Positions 1 through 8,085 of a DNA stretch of 18,411 bases are shown piece after piece. Position 1 is the first letter of the stretch. Every line of letters begins with the position of its first letter. Source of the DNA: an uncultured Senegalimassilia sp. (GTDB lineage: Bacteria > Actinomycetota > Coriobacteriia > Coriobacteriales > Eggerthellaceae); NCBI RefSeq assembly GCF_934630535.1, contig NZ_CAKTVU010000026.1:1-18411 (forward strand). The letters run 5' to 3'. Position numbers and translations under genes: made by a program. The notes beneath the pieces were generated by a model. It had not been told where the DNA came from and did not search any database. It worked only from the letters and a program-made list of their open reading frames with translations.

Positions 1-8
1 GGAAGACG

Positions 9-26
9 ATATGAGCAGAGCATTGT
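9..26. repeat. Left subterminal inverted repeat of the IS
   Basis: ATATGAGCAGAGCATTGT; its exact reverse complement is at 1601-1618. The match stops on both sides of the 18 bp. Confidence 0.85.
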
Positions 27-126
27 GAGCCCCTCTGCATGCAAATCCGTGGGTCAGGGCTGATAATGACCTCGTCTCGGAAGCCGGCAGCCAGCCGGGT
101 TGCCACAAGCATGGGAGGGGCTCGCC

Positions 127-1236
127 ATGAACCATACCACATCCATCGGGCTGGACGTCCACGCAAGGTCCATCGCCGCCGCGGCGCTCGACCCGCTCAC
201 CGGGGAGGTCGTTACCAAGACGTTCGCATACTCGCCCGGCGAGGTCGCGTCCTGGGCGCTGGGATTCGACTCGCCCAAAGCCGTCTACGAGTCCGGCGTC
301 ACGGGCTTCCACCTTTGCCGCGAGCTCAACGCGCTGGGGCTCGAGTGCGCCGTGGGCGCGTCGTCCAAGATGCAGCGGCCGCCGGCCGACGTCAAGCGCA
401 AGAACGACCTCTCCGACGCCCAATTCCTGGCCAGGCTGCTGGCCACGCACAACGTGACCGAGGTGTTCGTGCCCGACGCCGAGACCGAGGCCGCGCGCGA
501 CCTCGTCCGCGCGCACGCCGACGCCCGCGCCGACCTCACCCGCGCCAGGCAGCGCCTCAACCTGTTCCTCATGAGGCACGGGCACGTGTTCTGCGAGAAG
601 GGGCCGACCGGCGCGCCCGTCGGCAGCTGGACGAAGGCCCACTGGGCCTGGATAAGGCAGATCTCGTTCCCCGACGAGGCCGACGAGGAGGCCCTAGCGT
701 TCTACATCGCGCAGGTCCGCCACATGGAGGGCCAGAAGCGCGAGCTCGAAAAGTTCATCCGCGCCCACGCGCGCGAGCCGCGCTGGCGCGGGCGGGTCGA
801 TGCCCTGCGCTGCCTGAAGGGCATCGAGGAGATAACGGCGTTCGCCCTGGTCGCAGAGGCGGGCGTGTTCTCCAGGTTCGACAGCGCGAGGGCCTTCTCG
901 ACGTGGGCCGGGCTCGTGCCCTCCGAGCACTCCAGCGGCCCGCGACGACGCACCGGCGGCATAACCAAGACGGGCAACTCCAACGTCCGCAGGCTGCTGG
1001 TGGAGGCGTCGTGGCACTACGCCAGGGCGACCGCCGCGCGCAAGCCCGCCCCGAGCCCCGACGTACCCCTGCGTATAGAGAACCATGCCGCCAAGGCCGT
1101 GAAGAGGCTCGTGGCCAGGCGGCGGGAGATGTCCGCGCGCGGCAAGCGGCCCTCGGTCGCCAACTGCGCCACGGCGCGCGAGCTTGCGTGCTGGTGCTGG
1201 GCGATAGGCCGCATGGCCGAGGGGGCCGACGCGTAG
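127..1236 (+). CDS. IS110/IS1111-family DEDD transposase
   Basis: The protein is 369 aa, near the usual 320-400 aa of the family. The N-terminal RuvC-like DEDD domain shows IGLDVH (D10), YESG (E55) and KNDLSDA (D94, D97). The C-terminal Tnp (transposase_20) domain, about residues 225-300, shows the family pattern LKGIEEITA, then AGLVPSEHSSG, then ITKTGNSNVRRLL. The SSG serines at 269-270 are the likely location of the nucleophilic serine (inference). IS110 enzymes recombine donor and target DNA guided by a structured bridge RNA encoded by the element. I chose ATG 127 over ATG 100 because GGGAGG lies just upstream of 127 and residue 1 then leads directly into the RuvC-like fold. No internal stop or frameshift is seen, so the gene appears intact. 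It is transcribed towards the end of the convergent minus-strand kinase operon. Confidence 0.92.
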   Translation: MNHTTSIGLDVHARSIAAAALDPLTGEVVTKTFAYSPGEVASWALGFDSPKAVYESGVTGFHLCRELNALGLECAVGASSKMQRPPADVKRKNDLSDAQFLARLLATHNVTEVFVPDAETEAARDLVRAHADARADLTRARQRLNLFLMRHGHVFCEKGPTGAPVGSWTKAHWAWIRQISFPDEADEEALAFYIAQVRHMEGQKRELEKFIRAHAREPRWRGRVDALRCLKGIEEITAFALVAEAGVFSRFDSARAFSTWAGLVPSEHSSGPRRRTGGITKTGNSNVRRLLVEASWHYARATAARKPAPSPDVPLRIENHAAKAVKRLVARRREMSARGKRPSVANCATARELACWCWAIGRMAEGADA

Positions 1237-1600
1237 CCGGCGCCCCGCCGACCCATAGCCATCCGAGCCTGCGGGCGCTCCGAATCCGACTGGCCGTTGA
1301 GGGCGATTCCTGATCACTCCCTTGGGCGCTGCTCGCGCGGCACGCCCGCCGGAAGACTCTTCAAACCGAAGGTGACGCCCCCAGCCGTAGCAACGAACTG
1401 CGATGCAACGCCGGCGACATAAAGGGCACGTGGCGGCGAGCCTCTCCGATCGGAAGCCGCCGCCGCCCGGCCGGCGAACCCGCGAATATTAGACTGCGAA
1501 GACGCGCGTCGGTCTAGACACGTCCATCGAGGAAGCGAAGCAGGCCAGATGATAAGGCCAGGCCCCGAAAAACACGGGGTCTGGCCAAACTTGTCCCTTG
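1237..1600 (+). ncRNA. Candidate bridge-RNA region in the IS right end
   Basis: These 364 bp hold no credible gene. They lie between the transposase stop and the right inverted repeat, which is where IS1111-group elements encode their guide (bridge) RNA. Visible structure includes a nested stem at 1490-1516 (TAGAC/GTCTA around the palindrome GACGCGCGTC) and a 12-pair stem-loop at 1556-1586 (GGCCAGGCCCCG, 7-nt loop AAAAACA, CGGGGTCTGGCC, one G-T pair). The exact RNA ends and the donor and target loops cannot be assigned by eye. The assignment rests on position and structure only. Confidence 0.4.
1556..1586 (+). other. 12-pair stem-loop near IS right end
   Basis: Arms 1556-1567 and 1575-1586 pair over 12 positions around a 7-nt A-rich loop, ending 14 bp before the right inverted repeat. 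No T-run follows, so it is unlikely to be an ordinary terminator. It may be the last stem of the IS-encoded RNA or a transposase-recognised end structure. Confidence 0.5.
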
Positions 1601-1618
1601 ACAATGCTCTGCTCATAT
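1601..1618. repeat. Right subterminal inverted repeat of the IS
   Basis: ACAATGCTCTGCTCATAT, the perfect complement of 9-26. It defines the right end of the element to within a few bases. Confidence 0.85.
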
Positions 1619-1737
1619 TGGTGTGTTCGCCTTATACCCATGTGGGAGCGCAGTACGTTGCCGCACGGGCAGCATCGTCAGGTGTCGGTTGCGCAAAGGT
1701 TGGGCGAACAAGGGATGTGGGCAGGGGATGAGCGCGT

Positions 1738-1817
1738 GAACAGGGGACGGAGGTGCGTTCGCGTTAACCCTTCGGGAACGTCGCGGATTGCCGTGGGCAC
1801 ACCTCCGTCCCCTGTTC
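1738..1817. repeat. REP-like long hairpin with 18-bp arms
   Basis: GAACAGGGGACGGAGGTG at 1738-1755 is matched exactly by its reverse complement at 1800-1817, around a 44-nt loop that contains a further CGTTC/GAACG pair (1756-1760 / 1776-1780). Hairpins with an AACAGGGGACGG core are, from memory, dispersed intergenic repeats in many bacterial genomes and resemble REP elements moved by Y1 (RAYT-type) transposases. No such transposase lies in this window. The rest of the gap from 1619 to 1900 shows no gene, only short TGTTCGCC/GGCGAACA matches at 1622, 1703 and 1813. Confidence 0.6.
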
Positions 1818-1900
1818 GCCGGGTACCGTTGCTATCGTTGCCGCCGGCATCTCTGTTGTCACGTTGCTGTGCAAATGGAATGCGCTTCCTTCTGAGCATA

Positions 1901-1930
1901 AAGAAAGGACCCCGCTTGGGGTCCTTTCTT
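1901..1930 (-). terminator. Intrinsic terminator of the fhaA-pknB operon
   Basis: A perfect 13-bp stem (AAGAAAGGACCCC, loop GCTT, then its complement) lies 33 bp beyond the kinase stop codon. On the minus strand the 3' arm ends in a T-rich stretch. The symmetry means it could also stop rightward transcription coming from the IS. Confidence 0.85.
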
Positions 1931-1962
1931 CGCTAGGCAGGCGAAAAGCGCTTGTCGTTGGT

Positions 1963-3990
1963 TTAGTAGCTGGAGCTGCTGCCGCCGTTGGTGGTGGAAC
2001 CGCCGTTGGTGGACGATTCCGAGCCGCCGTTGGTGGAGCTGTTGTTGCCAGAGCCGCCGTTGGTGGAGCTGCCGGAGCCCGTGCTGATAACCAGATGCAC
2101 GGTCTTGCCGGGATCGAGCTCGCTACCGGCGGTAGGCGTCTGGCTGATGACGTTGCCCGAGGTGACCGAGGTGCTGGTCTGGTACTCGGTGGTCACCTTG
2201 AAGCCCGCGTTGTTCAGCGTGGTCATAGCGCTGCCCTCGGACTGGCCGACGACGCTGGGAACGCTCACGGCCTTGCTCTCCTTGCCCTTCGACACCACGA
2301 TGTTCACGGTGCCGTCGGCCTTGAGCTTGCTGCCGCTGGAAGGCGTCTGGCTGATGACGAGGCCTTCTTCGACGGTATCGGAGTACTGCTGGTCGACGGT
2401 GACGTAGAAGCCGGCGTTGTTCAGGGTGGCGGTGGCGCTGCTGCGGGTTTGACCGACGACGTCGGGCACGCTGTTGCCCTCGGAGCCGAGCGACAGGTAG
2501 TAGGTGACCACGGTGTCCTTGGCAACCTTGGAACCTGCGGCGACGTCCTGGCGTGCGATGCGGTCCTTGTCCACGCTGTCGGAGTATTCCGCGGTGCCGG
2601 CCTTGTACTTCAAGCCGTTGGCCTGGAGCAGTTTCTTGGCTTCATCTGCGGTTTTACCGACCAAGTCGGGAACTTCTATCTCCTGTGTGCCTTGCGAGAC
2701 GGTCAGGTTGATGGTGGAGCCCTTCGCCTTCTTGGTCTTGGCTGCGGGGTCCTGGCTGATGACCTTGCCGGATTCGACGCTCTCGGAGTAGGACTGCGTG
2801 ACGTTGCCTACTTTGAAGCCGGCGGACTGGATGGCTGTCTTCGCCTGGTCGAGCGTCTGCCCGGTGACGTCGGGAACCTCGATCTGCTCGCCGGAGCTGT
2901 TGCCGCCCAGGGCGAACGCGGCGATGGCGACAAGCGCCACCACGGCTGCGATGGCGGCCACTACTGCGGCAACCTTCTTACCCTTCTTCTTCGGAGCGGT
3001 GTTGTCCGACATGTACGAATGGTTCTGCGAGCTGCCGCCGTGCTGGCTGGCGCCGCCGACCGCGGGCATGACCGCGGTGCCGTCGGGCATGGGGCCGATG
3101 TTGGGCACGCCGCCCATGATCTGCGTCTGCGCGCCGGTGAAGCCCGCGCCCAGGGCGACGGGTCGGCCGGCCAGGTAATCGTTCAGGGCCGAGCGCATGT
3201 CCTTGGCGGTGGCGAAACGCTCCATGGGGTTCTTCGACATGGCCTTGAGGATGATGGCCTCAAGGGAGGGGTCGATCTCGGGGTTGAGCTCGCGCGGCGG
3301 CACGGGCTCGTCCTGCACCTGCTTCATGGCGACGCTGACCGCGTCGGGGCCGTCGAAGGGCAGCTTGCCCGTGGCGGACTCGTACAGCACGATGCCGAGC
3401 GAGTAGATATCGCTGGCGGCGGTGAGTTCCTTGCCCTGAGCCTGCTCAGGGGAGATATAGTGCGCGGTGCCCAGCACGCTGGAGGTCTGCTCCTTGGTGG
3501 AGTTCTTCGCGCGCGCGATGCCGAAGTCCATGACCTTCACGTTGCCGTCGGGCTGCACCATGATGTTCTGCGGCTTGATGTCGCGGTGGATGATGTCGAG
3601 GCCGTGGGCGACGGAGAGCGCCTGGCACACCTGGCTGCCGATCTCGGCGACCTTGCGCTGGTTGATGGCGCCGCGTTGGTTGATGGCGGTTTTCAGGTCG
3701 GAGCCGCGCACGTACTCCATGACGATGTAGTATGTGCCCTCGTCCTGGCCCCAGTCGTACACGTTGACGATGTAGGGGCTTTGCAGGTTGGCGGCGCTTG
3801 CGGCTTCTTGCTTGAACCTTTGCGTGAAGCTTTCGTCCGCGGCATATTGGGGCAGCATGACCTTCACTGCCACCAAACGACCCAAGACGTTGTCCTGCGC
3901 ACGGTACACCTCGGCCATGCCGCCGATGCCGATGCGCTCGGTGATTTGGTAGCGGTTGTTGAACACCCTGCCGATCATGTTTCCGGTCAC
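1963..3990 (-). CDS. pknB: PASTA-domain Ser/Thr protein kinase (PknB/StkP type)
   Basis: The protein is 675 aa. The kinase domain (about 14-272) has the Gly-rich loop GIGGMAEVY (21-29), K43, the HRD motif (135-137) in IHRDIKPQN, DFG (155-157), an activation segment with several Thr/Ser (164-175) and GTAHYISPEQ. A juxtamembrane segment (273-338) with basic PKKKGKK precedes one membrane helix (about 339-362). Four extracellular PASTA repeats follow (about 369-433, 438-502, 506-568, 575-637), then a Ser/Thr/Asn/Gly-rich tail (638-675). PASTA kinases bind muropeptides or lipid II outside the cell and phosphorylate division and wall-synthesis proteins inside. The start is GTG at 3990, because AAAGGAG sits 7 nt upstream; ATG 3978 would be too far. 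It is the last gene of the operon, 75 bp after the SEDS-PBP gene. It is the only kinase here; the mycobacterial cluster has pknA as well. Confidence 0.96.
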   Translation of the reverse strand: MTGNMIGRVFNNRYQITERIGIGGMAEVYRAQDNVLGRLVAVKVMLPQYAADESFTQRFKQEAASAANLQSPYIVNVYDWGQDEGTYYIVMEYVRGSDLKTAINQRGAINQRKVAEIGSQVCQALSVAHGLDIIHRDIKPQNIMVQPDGNVKVMDFGIARAKNSTKEQTSSVLGTAHYISPEQAQGKELTAASDIYSLGIVLYESATGKLPFDGPDAVSVAMKQVQDEPVPPRELNPEIDPSLEAIILKAMSKNPMERFATAKDMRSALNDYLAGRPVALGAGFTGAQTQIMGGVPNIGPMPDGTAVMPAVGGASQHGGSSQNHSYMSDNTAPKKKGKKVAAVVAAIAAVVALVAIAAFALGGNSSGEQIEVPDVTGQTLDQAKTAIQSAGFKVGNVTQSYSESVESGKVISQDPAAKTKKAKGSTINLTVSQGTQEIEVPDLVGKTADEAKKLLQANGLKYKAGTAEYSDSVDKDRIARQDVAAGSKVAKDTVVTYYLSLGSEGNSVPDVVGQTRSSATATLNNAGFYVTVDQQYSDTVEEGLVISQTPSSGSKLKADGTVNIVVSKGKESKAVSVPSVVGQSEGSAMTTLNNAGFKVTTEYQTSTSVTSGNVISQTPTAGSELDPGKTVHLVISTGSGSSTNGGSGNNSSTNGGSESSTNGGSTTNGGSSSSY
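1982..2066 (-). repeat. 13-nt repeats encoding the TNGG-rich kinase tail
   Basis: CCGCCGTTGGTGG occurs four times, at 1982, 2000, 2024 and 2054. On the minus strand it encodes the TNGG units of the extracellular C-terminal tail of the kinase. The spacing is a multiple of 3 (18, 24, 30), so copy loss or gain would stay in frame. Confidence 0.8.
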
Positions 3991-4065
3991 GTTTGAACTC
4001 CTTTAGGTCACATGCTGGGCGGAATTTCGAGTAAATCCCATAGTACCCCGCTCAGCATCGTTTTT

Positions 4066-6861
4066 CTACAATAGCCCCTGAACTTCCAAAGCTGTTTGCA
4101 AGATGTCATGAGCCTTCTGGGTGCCCACGCCCTCGTCGCCGTCCTCGATGACCACGGCAACCACCACGCCGGCATTGTCTGCGGGCGCCATGCCCACGAA
4201 CCAGCTGTCGTTGCTGTTGGCCTTCTCGGCCGTGCCCGTTTTGCCCGCCACTTCCACGCCGTTGATCTGCGCGGCGGTGCCGGTTCCTTGCTTAACAACG
4301 CCCTTGAGGATCTCGCGGACGCGCTTTGCGGTGTCTGCGCTGATGGAGATGCGCAGTTTCTCGGGTTGCGCCGTGAAGCTGCGCTGGCCGTTGGCGTTGT
4401 ACACGCCGTCCACCAGATAAGGCTTCATCTCGACGCCGTCGTTGGCGATGGCGCTTCCCACCATGGCCATTTGCAGCACGGTGGCCTGCGGGCCGGCAGG
4501 GCTCTCGTGATTCATGGGGTTCACCGGCTCGCCGGCGGCGGCCCAGGCGGTTTCCCATTCGGTCATCTCGCTCGGGTCGGCCATGAGCGACGTGTACATG
4601 ACGATGGGGAAGTCCAGGTCCTGGTTGAACCCGAAGCGCTCGGCGCCTTCCACCAGCTTATCGGCGCCCATCTGCACGCCCAGCTGGCCGTACACGGTGT
4701 TGGCCGACCACCACGTGGCCTGCTCGAGCGTCTGCGTGCCGTAGCTGGTCTTGTTGAAGTTCGACACGCTGGCGTTGCCGATGGTGATGGTGCCCGGCGA
4801 GGAGAACGTGGTGGACTCGCTTGCCACATCGTCTTCGATCGCCGTGGCCAGGGTGACCATCTTGAACGTGGAGCCCGGAGCGTACAGCGTGCCCGTCGCG
4901 CGGTTGATCAGCGAGGTGTCGGACGTGTCGGAGTTCGCAGCGGCGATCACCTGCTCGAAGTCCGCGGCATCGTAGGTGGGCGCGCTTGCAAGCGCCAGCA
5001 CGGCACCGGTCTTCGGGTCCATGACCACCGCCGCGCCCTTGTTGCCGGCAAGCGCGTCCTGGGCGGCCTGCTGGATCTTCGAGTTGATGGTGAGCGTGAC
5101 GTCGTTGCCGGCGGTGCCCACGCCCGCCATGTCGTTGAGCACGTCGGTCCAGCTGGCGAAGCTTTCCTGGCCCTTCAGGGTTTCGTTGTACGAGGCCTCG
5201 ATGCCCGAGGTGCCGTACTGCTGCGACACGTAGCCGACCACGTGAGTGGCCAGGTCGCCGGCGGGGTAGATGCGATCGTAGCTGCCGTCGTCGTCCATGG
5301 CGCTGCGCGCCAGCACGATGCCGTCGTAGGTGGAGATGGTCCCGCGCTCGCTCTTCGCTTCCTTGGCAAGAGTGTGGTTGTTGCCCGGCATGGTCTGGTA
5401 CGAGTCGGCCTGCACCACCATGATCATGGTGAGGTTGGCCACCAGCAGGGCGAACAGCGCGCTGCACACCAGCATGCCGTTGGTCAGGCGCTTGCCCAGG
5501 CTGATGCGGCCGAGCACGCTGTTGGAGTGCAGGCTGGAGGTGGTGCCGTTGAGCATCTCCGTGCCCACGCCCGTGGCCTCGTCGCCTGCACGCAATAGGA
5601 AGCCCACGATGATGAAGCTGCCCAGAAGCGAGGAGCCGCCTTGGCTGATGAAGGGCAGGGTAAGGCCGGTCAGCGGGATGAGGCGCGTGACGCCGCCCAC
5701 GATGATGAACGCCTGCAGCACGATCATGCCCGTCAGGCCCACGGCCACGAAGCTGGACACGTCGGACTTCGCGCGCGCCGCGGTCAAAAAGCCGCGGATG
5801 GCGAAGCACAGGAACAGCAGCAGCACGCCGGCCGCGCCCAGAAGGCCGATCTCCTCGGCGATGTCGGCGAAGATGAAGTCGCTTTCCACGACGGGGATGG
5901 CGCTGAACGCCTCGGTGCCGCCCGCAAGGCCGTTGCCCAGGCCCACGCCGAACAGGTCGCCGTCGGCGATGGAATAGAGTGCCTGGCACAGCTGGTAGCC
6001 GGTGTTTTGCGCGTCGGAGAACGGGTCGAGCCAGGTGTTCACGCGCACCTGCACATGACCGAAGGCTGCGTAGGCCGCAACGCCGCCCACGGCGATAAGG
6101 CCCAGGCCCACCACCAGGTAGAACTTCTTCCCCGTGGCAACGTAGAGCATGAGCAGGAACACGAAGAAGAACACCATGGCGCTGCCCAGATCCTTCTCGA
6201 ACACCACGATGACCATGGCGACACCCCACATGAGCAGCAGCGGCAGCAGCGATCGGATGTCGGGCAGGTGGAACGGGCCCATGCGCACGGTGAATACGGA
6301 CAGCAGCTCGCGGTTCTCGGCCAGGTAGCTTGCCATGAACAGCACGATGACGATCTTGGCGATCTCGCCGGGCTGGAAGGAGAAGCCGCCGATGTGCAAC
6401 CAGATGCGGCTGCCGTAGATCTCCTGGCCAAGGCCGGGGATCATCGGCGAGAGCAGCAACAGGATGCCCACGAGCATGAGGGTGTATTTGAAGTTCGCGA
6501 TCTTATCCAGGTTGCGGAACAGCGCCAGCACCACGATCATGCAGACCACGCCCACGAACAGCCAGACCACCTGGCCTTGAGCCATGTTGGGCGCGTCCGT
6601 GAACGGCGCGATGCGCGTGATGAAGGCGATGCCGATGCCCGATAGGCCGAACGCCAGGGGCAGCAGGGCGGGGTCGGCGCCGGGCGCGAGCTTGCGCACG
6701 GCAAGGTGGGCCACCACGAAGGCGGCGAAGATGCCGATGGGTACGCTGAGCGAATCGACGTTGACCTGCTGGCCTTCCGTGATGGCGATCATGACGAACA
6801 GCAGGGCGACGACCGGAGCCGCCACCAGCAAAAGGACGAGTTCTATGTTGCGACGGGACAT
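4066..6861 (-). CDS. SEDS (FtsW/RodA) - class B PBP transpeptidase fusion
   Basis: This 931-aa single chain combines two cell-wall enzymes. Residues 1-425 are a SEDS peptidoglycan glycosyltransferase with about ten membrane segments. They show GSRIWLHIGGFSFQPGE (150-166; W154), NTWLDP with D279, ESDFIFADIAEEIG (326-339) and IPLTGLTLPFISQGGSS (395-411). QPGE replaces the commoner QPSE. Residues about 460-484 are a further membrane helix, followed by a periplasm-side PBP with STFK (664-667), SAN (719-721) and KTGT (874-877), the three class B transpeptidase motifs. The topology is consistent: a ten-helix SEDS ends inside and the eleventh helix exports the PBP. In mycobacteria the equivalents rodA and pbpA are neighbouring separate genes in this same cluster. 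The start ATG is 6 bp after the pstP stop, with an AGAGG-like ribosome site within pstP, so translation is probably coupled. It may serve elongation or division; I cannot tell which. Confidence 0.93.
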   Translation of the reverse strand: MSRRNIELVLLLVAAPVVALLFVMIAITEGQQVNVDSLSVPIGIFAAFVVAHLAVRKLAPGADPALLPLAFGLSGIGIAFITRIAPFTDAPNMAQGQVVWLFVGVVCMIVVLALFRNLDKIANFKYTLMLVGILLLLSPMIPGLGQEIYGSRIWLHIGGFSFQPGEIAKIVIVLFMASYLAENRELLSVFTVRMGPFHLPDIRSLLPLLLMWGVAMVIVVFEKDLGSAMVFFFVFLLMLYVATGKKFYLVVGLGLIAVGGVAAYAAFGHVQVRVNTWLDPFSDAQNTGYQLCQALYSIADGDLFGVGLGNGLAGGTEAFSAIPVVESDFIFADIAEEIGLLGAAGVLLLFLCFAIRGFLTAARAKSDVSSFVAVGLTGMIVLQAFIIVGGVTRLIPLTGLTLPFISQGGSSLLGSFIIVGFLLRAGDEATGVGTEMLNGTTSSLHSNSVLGRISLGKRLTNGMLVCSALFALLVANLTMIMVVQADSYQTMPGNNHTLAKEAKSERGTISTYDGIVLARSAMDDDGSYDRIYPAGDLATHVVGYVSQQYGTSGIEASYNETLKGQESFASWTDVLNDMAGVGTAGNDVTLTINSKIQQAAQDALAGNKGAAVVMDPKTGAVLALASAPTYDAADFEQVIAAANSDTSDTSLINRATGTLYAPGSTFKMVTLATAIEDDVASESTTFSSPGTITIGNASVSNFNKTSYGTQTLEQATWWSANTVYGQLGVQMGADKLVEGAERFGFNQDLDFPIVMYTSLMADPSEMTEWETAWAAAGEPVNPMNHESPAGPQATVLQMAMVGSAIANDGVEMKPYLVDGVYNANGQRSFTAQPEKLRISISADTAKRVREILKGVVKQGTGTAAQINGVEVAGKTGTAEKANSNDSWFVGMAPADNAGVVVAVVIEDGDEGVGTQKAHDILQTALEVQGLL

Positions 6862-6867
6862 GATGCG

Positions 6868-8085
6868 TTACCTCTGCGTTCCCGTGCCGGTTTGCGATGC
6901 GACGGCCGGCGCGTTCGCGGCGGCGTCGTCGGTGGTGGCGGTGCCTGCCTGCGTCGACTCGGCCTGCTCGGAGCCTTCCGGCTTGCTGCGCTGGGCCGCT
7001 TCCTGGCGATATTGCTGCACCAGGTCCTGGGCGGCGTCCATGTTGTCCACGCGGATGCCTTCCTGCAGGCGCGTGGCCGTGCCGGGTTGCAGGCTGTCGA
7101 CGCTCACGTCGGTGACTTCTTGCTGCTTATAAAGGGGCATGCCCAGGAAATCGGCGGGAACGCCCTCGTAGACGGCAACCTTGCCGTTGTCCTCGCCCAG
7201 GTACGCGGTGGTGTGGAGCCACGTATGCACGCCCCATGCGCCGCCGCCTAGGATGGCCAGGAACAGCACGAGCACCAGCGCCACGGAGAACTTCGTCTTG
7301 CGCGCCAGCTTGCGGCGGCGTTTCTCGGCGAATCCGGTGACGTTGGAGACGATGACGGTGACGTTGTCGTGGCCACCGGCGGCGATAGCCTCGTTGACCA
7401 GCTGCGATGCGCAGCGTTGCGGGTCGGGCACACGTCGCATGACGGCTTCGATCTGCTCGTCTTCGATCATGGACGACAGGCCGTCGGAGCACACGAGCAG
7501 GCGATCGCCCGTCTCGACGTTGATCTCGTACATATCGGGGCGCGTGTTGGGATCGGACCCGAGCGCGCGCGTGATGACGGAGCGCTGCGGATGATGCCGC
7601 GCTTCCTCGGGGGTGAGCTGGCCGGCCTCGATCATGTCGGCCATAAGGCTGTGGTCGCGCGTGAGCTGCTGCAGCTTGCCGTGATGCAGCAGATAGGCGC
7701 GCGAGTCGCCGACCTGTGCGATGACCAGGCGCTCGTTTTCCAGCATGCAGGCGGTAAGGGTGGTGCCCATGCCGTCGCGGCCGCGCCCGTCGCGCGCCGC
7801 GCGGATGATCTCGCGGTTCGCTTCTTCGACGGCGTGCTCCAGGACGGCGCCGTCGAGGTCTTTCGGAGCCAGCTCGGCCAGCACGTTCACCGCTATCTCC
7901 GAGGCCACCTCGCCTGCGGCGTGGCCGCCCATGCCGTCGGCGACGGCGAACAGCGGCGGGGCTACTACCAGGCTATCCTCGTTGTGATCGCGCACGCAGC
8001 CGACGTCGGTTCGGCTTCCGAACGTGGTGACGGCGCCTTTGCGCGTGCGCTGAGTGGAACGGTAGGAATGCTTATCACGGGACAT
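6868..8085 (-). CDS. pstP: PP2C-family Ser/Thr phosphatase, membrane-anchored (PstP)
   Basis: The protein is 405 aa. The PP2C/PPM catalytic domain (about 18-248) has the metal-binding and catalytic motifs RDHNED (32-37), ADGMGGH (49-55), GDSR (126-129), SDGL (200-203) and GGHDNVT (237-243). A membrane helix (about 266-289) follows a basic stretch (RRRKLARKTK). A short outside region and an Ala/Thr/Gln-rich tail (365-405) complete it. The family removes phosphate from Ser/Thr kinase substrates and from the kinase itself, opposing the PASTA kinase encoded downstream. Its ATG overlaps the fhaB stop by one base (TAATG), showing tight coupling. Confidence 0.95.
   Translation of the reverse strand: MSRDKHSYRSTQRTRKGAVTTFGSRTDVGCVRDHNEDSLVVAPPLFAVADGMGGHAAGEVASEIAVNVLAELAPKDLDGAVLEHAVEEANREIIRAARDGRGRDGMGTTLTACMLENERLVIAQVGDSRAYLLHHGKLQQLTRDHSLMADMIEAGQLTPEEARHHPQRSVITRALGSDPNTRPDMYEINVETGDRLLVCSDGLSSMIEDEQIEAVMRRVPDPQRCASQLVNEAIAAGGHDNVTVIVSNVTGFAEKRRRKLARKTKFSVALVLVLFLAILGGGAWGVHTWLHTTAYLGEDNGKVAVYEGVPADFLGMPLYKQQEVTDVSVDSLQPGTATRLQEGIRVDNMDAAQDLVQQYRQEAAQRSKPEGSEQAESTQAGTATTDDAAANAPAVASQTGTGTQR

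Larger units (their letters stand above)
1..1621 (+). mobile_element. IS110-family (IS1111-type) insertion sequence
   Basis: The element carries one DEDD-type transposase (127-1236) between two copies of a perfect 18-bp inverted repeat, ATATGAGCAGAGCATTGT at 9-26 and its reverse complement at 1601-1618. IS110 proper usually lacks terminal repeats, whereas the IS1111 subgroup has subterminal inverted repeats set a few bases in from each tip, which fits here. The non-coding space is short on the left (about 100 bp) and long on the right (about 365 bp); in the IS1111 group the bridge-type guide RNA is encoded on the right. The exact tips cannot be fixed because only 8 bases precede the left repeat and no intact copy of the target site is visible. 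The outer boundaries given are therefore approximate. Confidence 0.75.

Noticed and set aside
39..1313. Plus-strand frame overlapping the transposase
   Set aside because: The translation is Arg/Ala/Gly-rich with no motif, while the overlapping frame is a clear IS110 transposase.
1237..1600. Small protein gene in the IS right end
   Set aside because: The available frames have no ribosome site and the region is better explained by stem-loops of an IS-encoded RNA.
1864..3996. Long open frame on the plus strand opposite the kinase gene
   Set aside because: It is antisense to a clear kinase, its translation is a low-complexity Gly/Ala/Val/Asp mix with no domain, and long open antisense frames are expected at this GC content.
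4096..5598. 500-codon plus-strand frame opposite the PBP part
   Set aside because: It is a His/Gly/Ala/Val-rich antisense shadow of the fusion gene without any recognisable domain or credible ribosome site.
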